Origin: an uncultured Oscillospiraceae bacterium
GTDB lineage: Bacteria > Bacillota > Clostridia > Oscillospirales > Oscillospiraceae
DNA: 64,000 nt
Direction: 5' to 3'
Assembly (NCBI GenBank): GCA_910587645.1
Contig: CAJUNA010000007.1
Span: 33,156 to 97,155, forward strand
Shown: positions 49,301 through 57,878 of the stretch, piece after piece
Position numbering within the stretch: position 1 is the first letter of the stretch
How the letters are laid out: each line of letters starts with the position of its first letter
The notes under the pieces: model-generated
Told to the model about the DNA's origin: nothing
Seen by the model: only the letters and a program-made list of their open reading frames with translations
Database searches by the model: none
Program-made: the position numbers and the translations under genes

Positions 49301-51859
49301 ATGCGCAGTAAAATCAAAAACAAAACCACCCAATTTTTGTCCACCAGCCTGATCCTGGTGCTGACACTCAGTGTGGCAATTTTCTCGTTTCTTGCGATCT
49401 TTATGAATCATCAGAGTGCCAGCACGATCCGGGAAGTCAGCCAAATGTATATGTCCAGCATGGGCGACCAGATCGCCCTGCATTTTGAAACCACCATCGG
49501 CCTGCGGCTGGATCAGCTGGTAGCCCTGGTGCAGACCGAACTGCCCCAGGATTCCCACGCTAACGAAAAGCAGCAGGAAAAGCTGACGGCCAACGCCAAG
49601 GCCCGTGATTTCGAATACCTGGCATTCTACCGCACCGATGGCATCTTTGAGATGCTCTATGGAGAGGAGATCACAGTGATCGACCCAGGGCCGTTTCTGA
49701 GATCCCTTATGGCCGGGGAGAACAAGGTGGCTGTCGGCAACGATGCGGACGGCAACCGCCTGCTCCTTTTAGGCGTCCCCTCCCCCCATGAATCCACGGA
49801 GGATCACCCCTGCGCTGCGCTGGTAGCGGGCCTGCCCGTTTCCTACATCACGGACACCCTGGCCCTGGAGGAGGACGGCAACCATGTTTACTCCTTCATC
49901 ATCCGCCAGGACGGCAGCTTCGTCATCCGCACCGGCGACGCCTTCCGCAAGAGCTACTTCGAGCGGGTGCTCAGCCAATACGACACCGTGGACGGGAAAA
50001 CCCCGGAGCTTTACATTGAGGCCCTGTCCGATGCCATGTCTAAGGGGGAGAGCTACTCCGATGAGATCAGCGTCAGCGGCGAGTCCAGGCAGGTGTACTG
50101 CAACCGGCTGGCCCATTCTGAGTGGTTCTTGCTGACGTTCATGCCCTATGACGAGCTGGACGTGATTGTCAATGGCTTTACCAGCCGGTGGACATATTTT
50201 GTGCTGGGCGCCTGCGCCCTGGTGCTGATGGTGCTGCTGCTGGTGTTCCTGAAGTATTTCCAGATGGCCCATGCGCAGATGGAGGAGCTGGACCAGGCTC
50301 GCAAAGAGGCCGTCCGCGCCAACAAGGCCAAGAGCGAATTCCTCTCCAATATGAGCCACGATATCCGCACCCCCATGAACGCCATCGTTGGCATGACTGC
50401 CATTGCCACGGCTAACATCGGGGACCAGCAGCAGGTGCAGAACTGCTTGAAAAAGATCGCCCTGTCGGGCCGGCATCTGCTGGGGCTGATTAACGATGTG
50501 CTGGATATGAGCAAGATTGAGAGCGGCAAGCTGACCTTGAGCGTGGATCAGGTCTCCCTGCGGGAGGTAATGGATGCTATTGTCAGCATTGCCCAGCCCC
50601 AGGTTCGGGCCAAGCATCAGCAGTTCAACGTATCTATCCATGACATTTCCGCCGAAAATGTGTGCTGCGACAGTGTGCGGCTCAACCAGGTGCTTCTGAA
50701 CATCATCGGCAACGCGGTGAAGTTCACGCCTGACGGAGGGCGGATCGATGTTTCTATGTACGAGGAGCCATCGGAGAAGGGGGACAATTTCGTCCGCATC
50801 CATTTCCAAATCCAGGATAATGGCATTGGCATGACGGAGGAGTTTAAGACCCATATTTTTGAGTCCTTTGTCCGCGAGGACAGCAGCCGGGTTCACAAAA
50901 CCGAGGGCAGCGGCCTGGGTATGGCTATTACCAAGTATATTGTGGACGCCATGGGCGGCATCATCGAGGTAGACAGCACCCCTGGCGAAGGCACAAACTT
51001 CCATGTCTCCCTGGACCTGGAGAGGGCGGACGTGCTGGAAGCGGACATGGTTCTGCCGCCCTGGTCCATGCTGGTGGTGGATGACGACAAACAGCTCTGT
51101 GAAAGCACGGTGGGTTCCCTGCGCTCTATTGGTGTGCAGGCGGATTGGACGCTGGATCCCCACACCGCCCTGGATATGGTGGGCGACAGCTACAAGCGGA
51201 ACAATCCCTATCACATTATCCTGCTGGACTGGAAGCTGCCAGGAATGGACGGTATCGCCGTAGCCCGGGAGCTGCGCCACCGGTATGGGGATGATATCCC
51301 CATTCTTCTGATCTCCGCCTACGACTGGAGCGAGATCGAGGAGGACGCCAAGGCGGCAGGAGTCACCGGATTCATTCCCAAGCCGTTGTTTAAATCCACA
51401 CTATATTATGGGCTGAAACCCTTCGCGCCCGATATGGGAAAGCCGGAGGAAACCGCTGAGTCGAAACAATTCGACTTTACAGGCCGCCGGGTGCTGCTGG
51501 CCGAGGACAACGACCTGAACTGGGAAATCGCGGAGGAATTGCTCAGCGCCGAGGGATTGGAGCTGGAATGGGCGGAAAACGGACAGATCTGCGTGGAAAA
51601 ATTCCAAAGCGCGGAACAGGGATATTACGACGCGATCCTGATGGATCTGCGGATGCCGGTGATGACGGGCTATGAAGCCACGGAAGCGATCCGTAAATTG
51701 GAACGCCCGGACGCGAAGGATATCCCCATCATCGCCATGACGGCGGACGCCTTTGCGGAGGACATCCAGAAGTGTTTGGATGCGGGGATGAACGCCCATG
51801 TGGCGAAGCCCATCGATGTGCGGGATGTCTGCCGCCTGCTGGTCAAGTTCATGAAATAA
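49301..51859 (+). CDS. Hybrid sensor histidine kinase with two receiver domains
   Basis: An 852-residue membrane sensor. First helix about 13-34, an extracellular Cache-like domain to about 285, second helix about 289-312. HisKA with phosphohistidine 353 (SHDIRTPMNAI), HATPase with N box NIIGNAVKF, and G boxes NGIGM and GSGLGM. Receiver 1 has Asp643 (LLDWKLPGMDG), receiver 2 Asp782 (LMDLRMPVMTG), both with their conserved lysine (KPL, KPI). The ligand is unknown. Domain layout (Cache-HisKA-HATPase-REC-REC) with a free HPt points to a branched multistep relay ending on the c-di-GMP enzyme. Confidence 0.93.
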   Translation: MRSKIKNKTTQFLSTSLILVLTLSVAIFSFLAIFMNHQSASTIREVSQMYMSSMGDQIALHFETTIGLRLDQLVALVQTELPQDSHANEKQQEKLTANAKARDFEYLAFYRTDGIFEMLYGEEITVIDPGPFLRSLMAGENKVAVGNDADGNRLLLLGVPSPHESTEDHPCAALVAGLPVSYITDTLALEEDGNHVYSFIIRQDGSFVIRTGDAFRKSYFERVLSQYDTVDGKTPELYIEALSDAMSKGESYSDEISVSGESRQVYCNRLAHSEWFLLTFMPYDELDVIVNGFTSRWTYFVLGACALVLMVLLLVFLKYFQMAHAQMEELDQARKEAVRANKAKSEFLSNMSHDIRTPMNAIVGMTAIATANIGDQQQVQNCLKKIALSGRHLLGLINDVLDMSKIESGKLTLSVDQVSLREVMDAIVSIAQPQVRAKHQQFNVSIHDISAENVCCDSVRLNQVLLNIIGNAVKFTPDGGRIDVSMYEEPSEKGDNFVRIHFQIQDNGIGMTEEFKTHIFESFVREDSSRVHKTEGSGLGMAITKYIVDAMGGIIEVDSTPGEGTNFHVSLDLERADVLEADMVLPPWSMLVVDDDKQLCESTVGSLRSIGVQADWTLDPHTALDMVGDSYKRNNPYHIILLDWKLPGMDGIAVARELRHRYGDDIPILLISAYDWSEIEEDAKAAGVTGFIPKPLFKSTLYYGLKPFAPDMGKPEETAESKQFDFTGRRVLLAEDNDLNWEIAEELLSAEGLELEWAENGQICVEKFQSAEQGYYDAILMDLRMPVMTGYEATEAIRKLERPDAKDIPIIAMTADAFAEDIQKCLDAGMNAHVAKPIDVRDVCRLLVKFMK

Positions 51860-51862
51860 TAA

Positions 51863-51900
51863 AACAGGCCTTGCCGTAATGAACGGCAGGGCCTGTTTTT
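51863..51900 (+). terminator. Terminator of the phosphorelay operon
   Basis: AACAGGCC-t-TGCCGT pairs with ACGGCA-g-GGCCTGTT, followed by TTT; it lies between convergent operons. Confidence 0.88.
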
Positions 51901-51909
51901 CCACTAGAT

Positions 51910-52590
51910 TCACTTAACCTCGATACCGGTAACGGTTAACTGGTCCCCCTCTACGCGGAACCGTACCTCCCACTGGCCGAAGGCCATTCCATAGACCCGT
52001 TCCGGGTCGTCCTGATAGGAGGGCCTGGGGTCCTCAGCCAGCACGCCCAAAAGGGCGTCCCGCTTCTCCGCAGGCAACTTCCCCAGCAGTTCCTCCGGAC
52101 ACCGAACCTGCAAGGTTTTCCGGGCAATCTGGCTGGTAAACCCGCCTGACGCTTCCGGGTGGGCATCGGCGTAGGGGATATAGGGTTTCACGTCATAAAC
52201 CGGCGTACCATCCAGCAAATCCGCCCCTGCAACAAGCAGAACCGGGCTGTCTTTATCCCCATAGTCAATCCCCACCAGACGGACGCAGGAAAGCCCCAGC
52301 CCATTAGGCCGGAAGGGCGACCGGGACGCAAATACGCCCACCCGCTTGTTGCCGCCCAGCCTGGGCGGGCGCACGGTAGGAGACCATGTTTCCCTTCTTG
52401 CCTGGGAGAACTCCCAAATCAGCCAGATATGGGAAAAATCTTCCAGCCCCCGCACGGCCTCAAAAACCCGGTATTCCGGCGTAAAGATGACGGCGGCCCG
52501 AAGGGTCTCCACCAGCCCGCTTTGGCGGGGGATGCCAAATTTTTCCTTGAAATCCGATCGAATATGAGCAACCGGCTGAATCTCCATCAT
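51910..52590 (-). CDS. trmO: tRNA m6t6A37 methyltransferase TrmO (YaeB/TsaA family)
   Basis: SAM-dependent enzyme that N6-methylates t6A37 in certain tRNAs. The 226-residue protein begins with IQPVAHIRSDF, contains the family core FSHIWLIWEFSQ, NKRVGVFASRSPFRPNGLGLS (split here: FASRSPFRPNGLG) and LLDGTPVYDVKPYIPY. Ending is typical. It is the last gene of dnaD-dnaI-trmO, 9 bases after dnaI. Confidence 0.92.
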   Translation of the reverse strand: MMEIQPVAHIRSDFKEKFGIPRQSGLVETLRAAVIFTPEYRVFEAVRGLEDFSHIWLIWEFSQARRETWSPTVRPPRLGGNKRVGVFASRSPFRPNGLGLSCVRLVGIDYGDKDSPVLLVAGADLLDGTPVYDVKPYIPYADAHPEASGGFTSQIARKTLQVRCPEELLGKLPAEKRDALLGVLAEDPRPSYQDDPERVYGMAFGQWEVRFRVEGDQLTVTGIEVK

Positions 52591-52599
52591 AAATTACCC

Positions 52600-53598
52600 C
52601 TACTGATCCAGCTTCAAAAGCCGGATATCCTTTCCAAAAAAGCGGAGCACCTGATATTCCCCGCTGATCCTGGAGAGAACCGCTGCGCCGTACCGCCGCC
52701 CCAGCTCATCCAGGGATAGGTTGGAGGACAGCACAGTCCGCCGCCCGGACAGCAGCCGGTCGTTGACGATCCGGTAAAAAGCCGACTGGACGAAGGAGGT
52801 CAACATCTCCGTCCCCACATCGTCCATAATCAGCAGGTCGCAGTTCAGGCAGCGGTTGATCTCCCGGTCTGGATCCTCCTCGAAGGGATTTTCCCTGCCG
52901 AACTTCCCGCTTTCGAACTGCTGGAACACATGGCCCGCCGTATCATAGACCACAGAGAACCCCCGCTCCCCCACATCCCTGGCGATGCAGGCGGAGAGGA
53001 AGGTTTTCCCCAATCCCGGCGCGCCGGTAAACAGCAGATTCCCCATTTTGGGAAAGCTATGGGCGTAACCCTGGCAAAGCTCCAGAACCATCTTCATATT
53101 GTCCTGTGGGCTGCATCCATATTCCTGCCAGACCTGGGTAGGATACCACGCCAGGGAAAAGGTTTCAAAGGATTGGCTGCCCAAATCCAGCAGCTTGCTG
53201 AGCCGTCTATTCTGCTCCCGGGTGTAGTAAGCGGCCAAGCACCGGCAGGGCGCGCCGTCCGGAAGGAACCCGGTATCCTGACAAATCTGACAGGCCGGCC
53301 CATCGTCCAGGTAGTTGTATGGGTACCCCGCCCCCACCAGCAGTTCGGCCCGTTCCCGCTGGAGGGCCAGATTGCCTTCCTCCAGCCGCTTCAGCGCCGC
53401 GTCCGGATCTCCGTCCTGCTCAAAGGCCGCCAGGACGATCCTGGCCGCCGTAGCCTGAAGCTGGCGGTCAATGGCTTGCACCGCCGGGACACGGCGGTAA
53501 ATCTCCTCCGTCCGGCGCTCCAACTGCGCGGCCCGCCGCTCTTTGTCCGCCTGGAAGCGGCGGATGGCCTCGGCCATAATATTTCCATCCCTTGGCAT
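52600..53598 (-). CDS. dnaI: Helicase loader DnaI-like ATPase (DnaC family)
   Basis: Loads the replicative helicase. The 332-residue protein has an N-terminal zinc motif CQICQDTGFLPDGAPCRC (split pattern CxxC...CxC, about 108-125), Walker A GAPGLGKT (about 198-205), Walker B LLIMDDVG, and sensor-1 VLSSNLS. The start follows AGGAGGGG at 9 bases. It comes directly after the DnaD-like gene, an arrangement that couples the two primosome proteins. Confidence 0.93.
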   Translation of the reverse strand: MPRDGNIMAEAIRRFQADKERRAAQLERRTEEIYRRVPAVQAIDRQLQATAARIVLAAFEQDGDPDAALKRLEEGNLALQRERAELLVGAGYPYNYLDDGPACQICQDTGFLPDGAPCRCLAAYYTREQNRRLSKLLDLGSQSFETFSLAWYPTQVWQEYGCSPQDNMKMVLELCQGYAHSFPKMGNLLFTGAPGLGKTFLSACIARDVGERGFSVVYDTAGHVFQQFESGKFGRENPFEEDPDREINRCLNCDLLIMDDVGTEMLTSFVQSAFYRIVNDRLLSGRRTVLSSNLSLDELGRRYGAAVLSRISGEYQVLRFFGKDIRLLKLDQ

Positions 53599-54576
53599 TT
53601 AATCCGCCCCTCCTTCCTGGCGAAGCCGCTGCAAATATTTTTCCATCCGGGCAATATCCTCCCGTGCCGAGCGCCCGGCTTCCTGGCGTCCTGGAGGGTT
53701 TTTCCGCCCTTCATGGCGGTCTCCGGACTGGATCTGCTCCACGGAGTGGAGCCCCTTTTCATGCCAAGACATGAGGATCTTGTTCATATAGGCCCATTTT
53801 AATTCCTTGCACTTGACCACGGTTTTGTCATAGGCCAGTTCGATGGCTTCATCGTCAAATCCCATGCTGTCCCAGCTCATCAGATATTTTTCCTCACTGG
53901 GGGAGGGGACCCGGTCGCCCAGCCGGAGCAGGCGCATCATTCTGGGAAGGGCTTCCCGGCTGCGCTGGTACTTGCGGATGTACGCGGCGGCGCTCTCCTG
54001 GTTCATCAGACCCAGACGCGCCCAAGTATAGCCCTCCTTCTCAATCTGGCGGAGCGTTGGTTTCCGGCCCGGGCCGTAGCGATGGACCGTGCGCTCCCCG
54101 CAGAAGCCCACTAATAAGAAAATCACGTCCGGCGGCAGGCCCAATTGGTCGTACAACCCTAGCAGGATAGCTAAATCGGGGGTTGTAAGCTTTTTCCCTA
54201 ATTTTTCCTCCACCGCACTGGTAAGGGAAGCAAACTCCGCGCCCTCCAGGGCGCGGGCCATGTCGGCGCGGGTATATTCGGGCCGGGCGTCCGAAGGGGA
54301 GGGGGCCGGCGGCGGAGGGACAGGCTGCCGGTCCGCTGAGCCGGGCAGGGCCACCAGCCCCTGCTGGGAAAGGGCGTGCAGGGCGCGGCGGAATTTGTCC
54401 GGGTTCCATCCAAGCTGGGCGCGGATTTTTTCGTCATCGGCGCTCCCCCGGTTCTTCAGAACAGCGATATAAAGAAGGGCAGCATCGCCATCGCCGGAAC
54501 GTATGAGCCGCTTGGCCGCCGGACCGGAGAGGATAATGCTCTCCTCCTCCGGCAGATGGAGTATGTATTCGCTGAT
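53599..54576 (-). CDS. DnaD-domain primosome protein, probable ATC start
   Basis: Replication-restart/initiation protein. Reading upstream of the first conventional start (GTG 54354), the frame stays open for 74 more codons with a good winged helix: ISEYILHLPEEES, LIRSGDGDAALLYIAVL, IRAQLGWNPDKFRRALHAL. AGGAGG (54590-54585) stands 8 bases before ATC at 54576, giving 325 residues. The DnaD domain follows (WARLGLMNQESAAAYIRKYQ region, then WDSMGFDDEAIELAYDKT and WAYMNKILMSWH). Starting at GTG 54354 would cut off the winged helix, so I prefer ATC; a local base error is the alternative. Confidence 0.82.
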   Translation of the reverse strand: MSEYILHLPEEESIILSGPAAKRLIRSGDGDAALLYIAVLKNRGSADDEKIRAQLGWNPDKFRRALHALSQQGLVALPGSADRQPVPPPPAPSPSDARPEYTRADMARALEGAEFASLTSAVEEKLGKKLTTPDLAILLGLYDQLGLPPDVIFLLVGFCGERTVHRYGPGRKPTLRQIEKEGYTWARLGLMNQESAAAYIRKYQRSREALPRMMRLLRLGDRVPSPSEEKYLMSWDSMGFDDEAIELAYDKTVVKCKELKWAYMNKILMSWHEKGLHSVEQIQSGDRHEGRKNPPGRQEAGRSAREDIARMEKYLQRLRQEGGAD

Positions 54577-54793
54577 AGGTGATCCCTCCTTTCGATGGGG
54601 GCTTTTCCTCCCCTCATTCTACACGAAAAGACGGATTTCGTAAAGAGGGATTTTTCTTTGGCGCAAACGCCTGGGACTGGCGCCTGTTAAGGCAGGTGGC
54701 AATCGCGGGATTCCTCCCGCAAGCCGTGAGATGCTGCAAAAATGGCATCGTCAACATAGACAGAGGGAAGGAGCCCTGGGGCCTGGATAGAAG

Positions 54794-55348
54794 TTATGCC
54801 AATTCGCGGCGTTTTTTGCCGACTTGGCGGATGAACCATACGGTCGCTTTCCAGCAGCCTATGCCGCCTAAAAGAAGCAGTGCCCCTGTTAGCGCCGCAA
54901 TCGGGAATGCCACCAGCGGCGGCGCGGTCCAGCCCCCAAGCTGCATGGTGACCCAAGGCACCTCCATCCCAGCAAAAGACATCAGCAGAGACAACAACGC
55001 CGCCGCTGGGATCAGCGCGCCGCTCAGCAGGAACACTACCGCGAGTATGCTGGTAGTGGGCAGCACAATCATACCCGCTAATCCCGCCATGCTATAAAAT
55101 GCCGCCACCGCCCCCAGACGAGACCAGCTAAACCGGGGATCTTTTGTGATCGCGTTCTCCAGATAGGCTGCGGCCAGGTCCTTTGGTGTGCCAAGCCGCT
55201 GGATGATCTCCTGGGCCGTCAGGCCATGGCATTCCAATTCCTGCATTTCGCTGTGGATCTCACGGACAATGTCTGAACGCTCCAACGCGGACATAGGCCG
55301 CAGGCGCCGGTCAATCTTGTCCAGGTAAATTTCTAATGCTTGTTCCAT
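54794..55348 (-). CDS. DUF1700/HAAS-type membrane protein
   Basis: A 184-residue protein with a soluble N-terminal helical domain (LEIYLDKIDRRLRPMSALERSDIVREI, here seen in parts: ERSDIVREIHSEM and LGTPKDLAAAYL) and about four membrane segments after residue 80. Such proteins nearly always follow a PadR repressor and are its regulatory target or partner. It overlaps the padR stop by 16 bases. Confidence 0.85.
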   Translation of the reverse strand: MEQALEIYLDKIDRRLRPMSALERSDIVREIHSEMQELECHGLTAQEIIQRLGTPKDLAAAYLENAITKDPRFSWSRLGAVAAFYSMAGLAGMIVLPTTSILAVVFLLSGALIPAAALLSLLMSFAGMEVPWVTMQLGGWTAPPLVAFPIAALTGALLLLGGIGCWKATVWFIRQVGKKRRELA

Positions 55349-55686
55349 GTTGGATGCTCCCCTCTGATTTCTTCGATTGCTGACAGCAAATTATCCCACT
55401 CGGTTCCCATGGCCATCAGATAGGACCGGCCTTTGTCTGTGATGGTATAGTATTTTCTGGGCGGCAGGCCCTCCGCCGACTCACGCCACGCAGATACGAG
55501 CATTTCCTCCCGCAGGAGCCGGCGGAGAAGGGGGTAGATGGTGCTCTCCTTCGCCGCCAGCACGGGCCTCCCTTCCAATCGGCTGATGATCTCGTAGCCA
55601 TAGCACTCCCCGCGGGCGATCATCAGCAGAACGCAGAACTCCAGTGTCCCGCGGCGGATCTGGGCACGCCATTCCTCAATGTTCAT
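55333..55686 (-). CDS. PadR-family transcriptional repressor
   Basis: A 117-residue winged-helix protein: LEFCVLLMIARGECYGYEI, then ESTIYPLLRRLLREEMLVSAW and PPRKYYTITDKGR, all typical of short PadR proteins. The start at 55686 has GGAGG 8-10 bases away. It is first in a two-gene unit with the DUF1700 protein. The -35/-10 region contains CCACA-gtacta-TGTGG, a likely operator. Confidence 0.92.
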   Translation of the reverse strand: MNIEEWRAQIRRGTLEFCVLLMIARGECYGYEIISRLEGRPVLAAKESTIYPLLRRLLREEMLVSAWRESAEGLPPRKYYTITDKGRSYLMAMGTEWDNLLSAIEEIRGEHPTWNKH

Positions 55687-55708
55687 ATACCTTACCTCCG
55701 ATAGGTAC

Positions 55709-55737
55709 ATCGTACCACATAGTACTGTGGTTGTCAA
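55709..55737 (-). promoter_or_regulatory. Promoter and likely operator of padR
   Basis: TTGACA (55737-55732) and TACGAT (55714-55709) on the minus strand, 17 bases apart. The spacer contains the inverted repeat CCACA-N6-TGTGG, suggesting autorepression by PadR. Confidence 0.72.
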
Positions 55738-55838
55738 GGGGTGGAATGCGGAAAGAAAATTCCAGGCAACCTAATCCAAAGGATCTTTTTGAAAAAGGCG
55801 CGGCTGGACCGCAGCTTCAGCGTTTTTACGCAAACAGA

Positions 55839-55867
55839 TTGATGCGGCAGTGATTCTATGCTATAAT
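55839..55867 (+). promoter_or_regulatory. Promoter of the GNAT gene at 55903
   Basis: TTGATG (55839-55844) and TATAAT (55862-55867), 17 bases apart. Confidence 0.7.
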
Positions 55868-55902
55868 TTAGATCAATATATTGGGATTTTACGGAGGTGC
55901 TT

Positions 55903-56781
55903 ATGGAACTTGTTTTTGATTATATGAAAAATGACACATTGCGGCATCAGTTGAATGCCTTGACACAGAAAATATATGGGTTTGATTTTGAAAGCTGGAT
56001 GGCCGGAGGATATTTTGAAGGCGATTATATCCCGTATTCCCTTATGCAGGATGGAAGAATCCTGGCAAATGTTTCAGTAAACAGGATGCACTTTATCCAA
56101 AACGGGATCCCTAAATATTACATACAGCTTGGAACCGTTATGACGGACGAGGCATTCCGAAAGCGAGGGCTTGCGGGACGGCTGATGGAATATGTGCTAA
56201 AAGAATATGAAAACACCTGCAATGGAATCTACTTATTCAGTAATCCGGACGCTTTGGGCTTCTATCGGAAAATCGGGTTTCAAGAAAGCGACCAATACCA
56301 ATATTCCTTGAAAAAGGAGTGGCCAGGCAGTATCAAAAGCGGCGCCGCTTTCCGAAAAACGTGCGGACAGGACGGGCAGATGAAGCAGAAATATATGGAT
56401 GCGGTAAAAAATTGTGCCGTAAATTCAGCTTTGGAACATGTCAATAAATTTGGATTGCAAATGTTTTACACCGCTGGCCTGGACAATGTATATTACGCAG
56501 ATGATCTGGACTGTTTTGCCATTATGGAGAAAACAGAAGATACGCTTATCCTTAAAAGCGTTATCAGTACACAGCCGGTTTCTATGAGAGACATTGTTTC
56601 ACATATTGATACTGTATATAGTTCTCTAATCATTGGCTTCCCACCCGCTTCCGGGGATCTTGATATGTTCGATGTGTCTGTCTATGATGACAGAAATGAT
56701 ACCCGCCTGTTCTATCGCGGAAGGGATTTGGAGCGTATTGGAAAGGAAAAGCTGTTCTTTCCCCAATTGTCACACGCATAG
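55903..56781 (+). CDS. GNAT-family acetyltransferase
   Basis: A 292-residue protein whose N-terminal half is a GNAT domain: LGTVMTDEAFRKRGLAGRLM carries the acetyl-CoA loop RKRGLAG (about 86-92), then NPDALGFYRKIGF (about 114-126). The C-terminal 150 residues (VKNCAVNSALEHVNKFGLQ..., ending FFPQLSHA) are an extra domain I cannot name. AT-richer than its surroundings. GGAGG precedes the ATG. Between its stop and 56880 only a short remnant-like frame (VPGHTIATGIALAG) is seen. Confidence 0.85.
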   Translation: MELVFDYMKNDTLRHQLNALTQKIYGFDFESWMAGGYFEGDYIPYSLMQDGRILANVSVNRMHFIQNGIPKYYIQLGTVMTDEAFRKRGLAGRLMEYVLKEYENTCNGIYLFSNPDALGFYRKIGFQESDQYQYSLKKEWPGSIKSGAAFRKTCGQDGQMKQKYMDAVKNCAVNSALEHVNKFGLQMFYTAGLDNVYYADDLDCFAIMEKTEDTLILKSVISTQPVSMRDIVSHIDTVYSSLIIGFPPASGDLDMFDVSVYDDRNDTRLFYRGRDLERIGKEKLFFPQLSHA

Positions 56782-56882
56782 CTTTAAGGTTATGGGGCAG
56801 TTGAAGAAGTTCCCGGCCATACTATTGCTACAGGGATTGCTCTTGCAGGGCATACTCTGGCGATAGGCGATGGCTAGGATAG

Positions 56883-56913
56883 AAGCACCCTGGATTCGGA
56901 GAATCCAGGGTGC
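56883..56913. terminator. Hairpin between convergent GNAT and csoR genes
   Basis: AGCACCCTGGATTC pairs with GAATCCAGGGTGCT; TTCTTATTTT follows on the plus strand. Confidence 0.7.
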
Positions 56914-56916
56914 TTC

Positions 56917-57279
56917 TTATTTTACAAACTGCTCAATGGCGCGGTTCAGCTCATCGATGGCAGCCCGGTCGTGGGACTCGATGGCGTCTACCACGCAATG
57001 CTCAAGGTGGTCTTTTAAGATCACCTTCCCCGTGCTGTTGATGGCGCTGCGGACGGCGGAGAGCTGGACGAGGACCTCCGAGCAGTCCCGCCCCTCCTCC
57101 ACCATGGCCTTCACCCGCTCCAGGTGGCCGATGGCCCGGGCCAGGCGGTTGACTACCGCCCGGGTCTGGGTATGGCTGTGGGTATGGCCGTGGCTGTGTT
57201 CGTGGGGGACGCCGTGGGTGTGCATATAGGCGTGGTCCAGGATTTCTTCCGGGACTGCGGCATTTTTCTCGGGGTTCAT
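56917..57279 (-). CDS. CsoR/FrmR-family metal-sensing repressor with His-rich N-terminus
   Basis: A 120-residue all-helical DUF156 repressor. The N-terminus is histidine-rich (MHTHGVPHEHSHGHTHSHTQ), then VVNRLARAIGHLERVKAMVEEGRDC begins the conserved core (here in parts). The Cu(I)-type ligand set is present: Cys in GRDCSEVL, and His/Cys in DHLEHC. The family senses Cu(I), Ni(II), or formaldehyde/persulfide; C-H-C favours copper, while the His-tail suggests nickel or zinc buffering. No efflux gene adjoins, so its target is elsewhere. Confidence 0.9.
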   Translation of the reverse strand: MNPEKNAAVPEEILDHAYMHTHGVPHEHSHGHTHSHTQTRAVVNRLARAIGHLERVKAMVEEGRDCSEVLVQLSAVRSAINSTGKVILKDHLEHCVVDAIESHDRAAIDELNRAIEQFVK

Positions 57280-57322
57280 GTCGGCCCTCCTTAGGCAGGA
57301 TTTGTAGCTGGGGCGGGTTTGT

Positions 57323-57775
57323 TTATCTTTCGGGCGCTTGGTAGAAAAATAATCCTTCTGCCGCAGCGAGCTGCGATACCAATTTCTGGAGCGGCGGGTC
57401 TGGATTACATAAAATCATATAGAGGTCATCGCCGTTAAGGATGACCATGGCATCGCAGCCGGGCAGGATAATATTGATGTAATCCCGCTTCTTCCAGCTA
57501 CCGGCAAAACAATGCCGGATCAGTTCCACCAGTTGATTGACGCTGGGATTTTTCATGTTTTCGTTTCCGGCTGAGATCCAGAAATCGTGATAGCAGTATA
57601 GTTTTAGCAAAATCCTGCAAAACTTTTCGTCCAATGCTTCCCGATGGTTCTGAAAATATTCTTCTACATCAAAATACCGCTGGTCTGCTGCCTTTGGCAC
57701 GGTGGAAGGGAACATATCAATCAAATAGCGGGGTTTTTCCACAAGCCAGTCAATTTTTGAAATGATGTCAGACAT
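57323..57775 (-). CDS. Hypothetical protein
   Basis: A 150-residue soluble protein, starting MSDIISKIDWLVEKPRYLIDMFPSTVP (in parts: EKPRYLIDMFPS) and ending LFFYQAPER. It is rich in aromatic residues and has a central CYHDFW. No family recognised; similar stand-alone proteins in Firmicutes are unannotated. AAAGGAG precedes the start. AT-richer than average for the window. Confidence 0.7.
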   Translation of the reverse strand: MSDIISKIDWLVEKPRYLIDMFPSTVPKAADQRYFDVEEYFQNHREALDEKFCRILLKLYCYHDFWISAGNENMKNPSVNQLVELIRHCFAGSWKKRDYINIILPGCDAMVILNGDDLYMILCNPDPPLQKLVSQLAAAEGLFFYQAPER

Positions 57776-57878
57776 CGCTACTGTACTCCTTTTAGGATTG
57801 TGATTAGTTTAACAGGCCGTGTGGCCAAATACAAGCCCCGGGAGGGGATTTTTTTTCGGGGAAATACCTGGGCGTGCC

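Noticed and set aside
56790..56874. A short frame reading VPGHTIATGIALAG after the GNAT gene
   Set aside because: Too short to name, with no ribosome site; at most a remnant.
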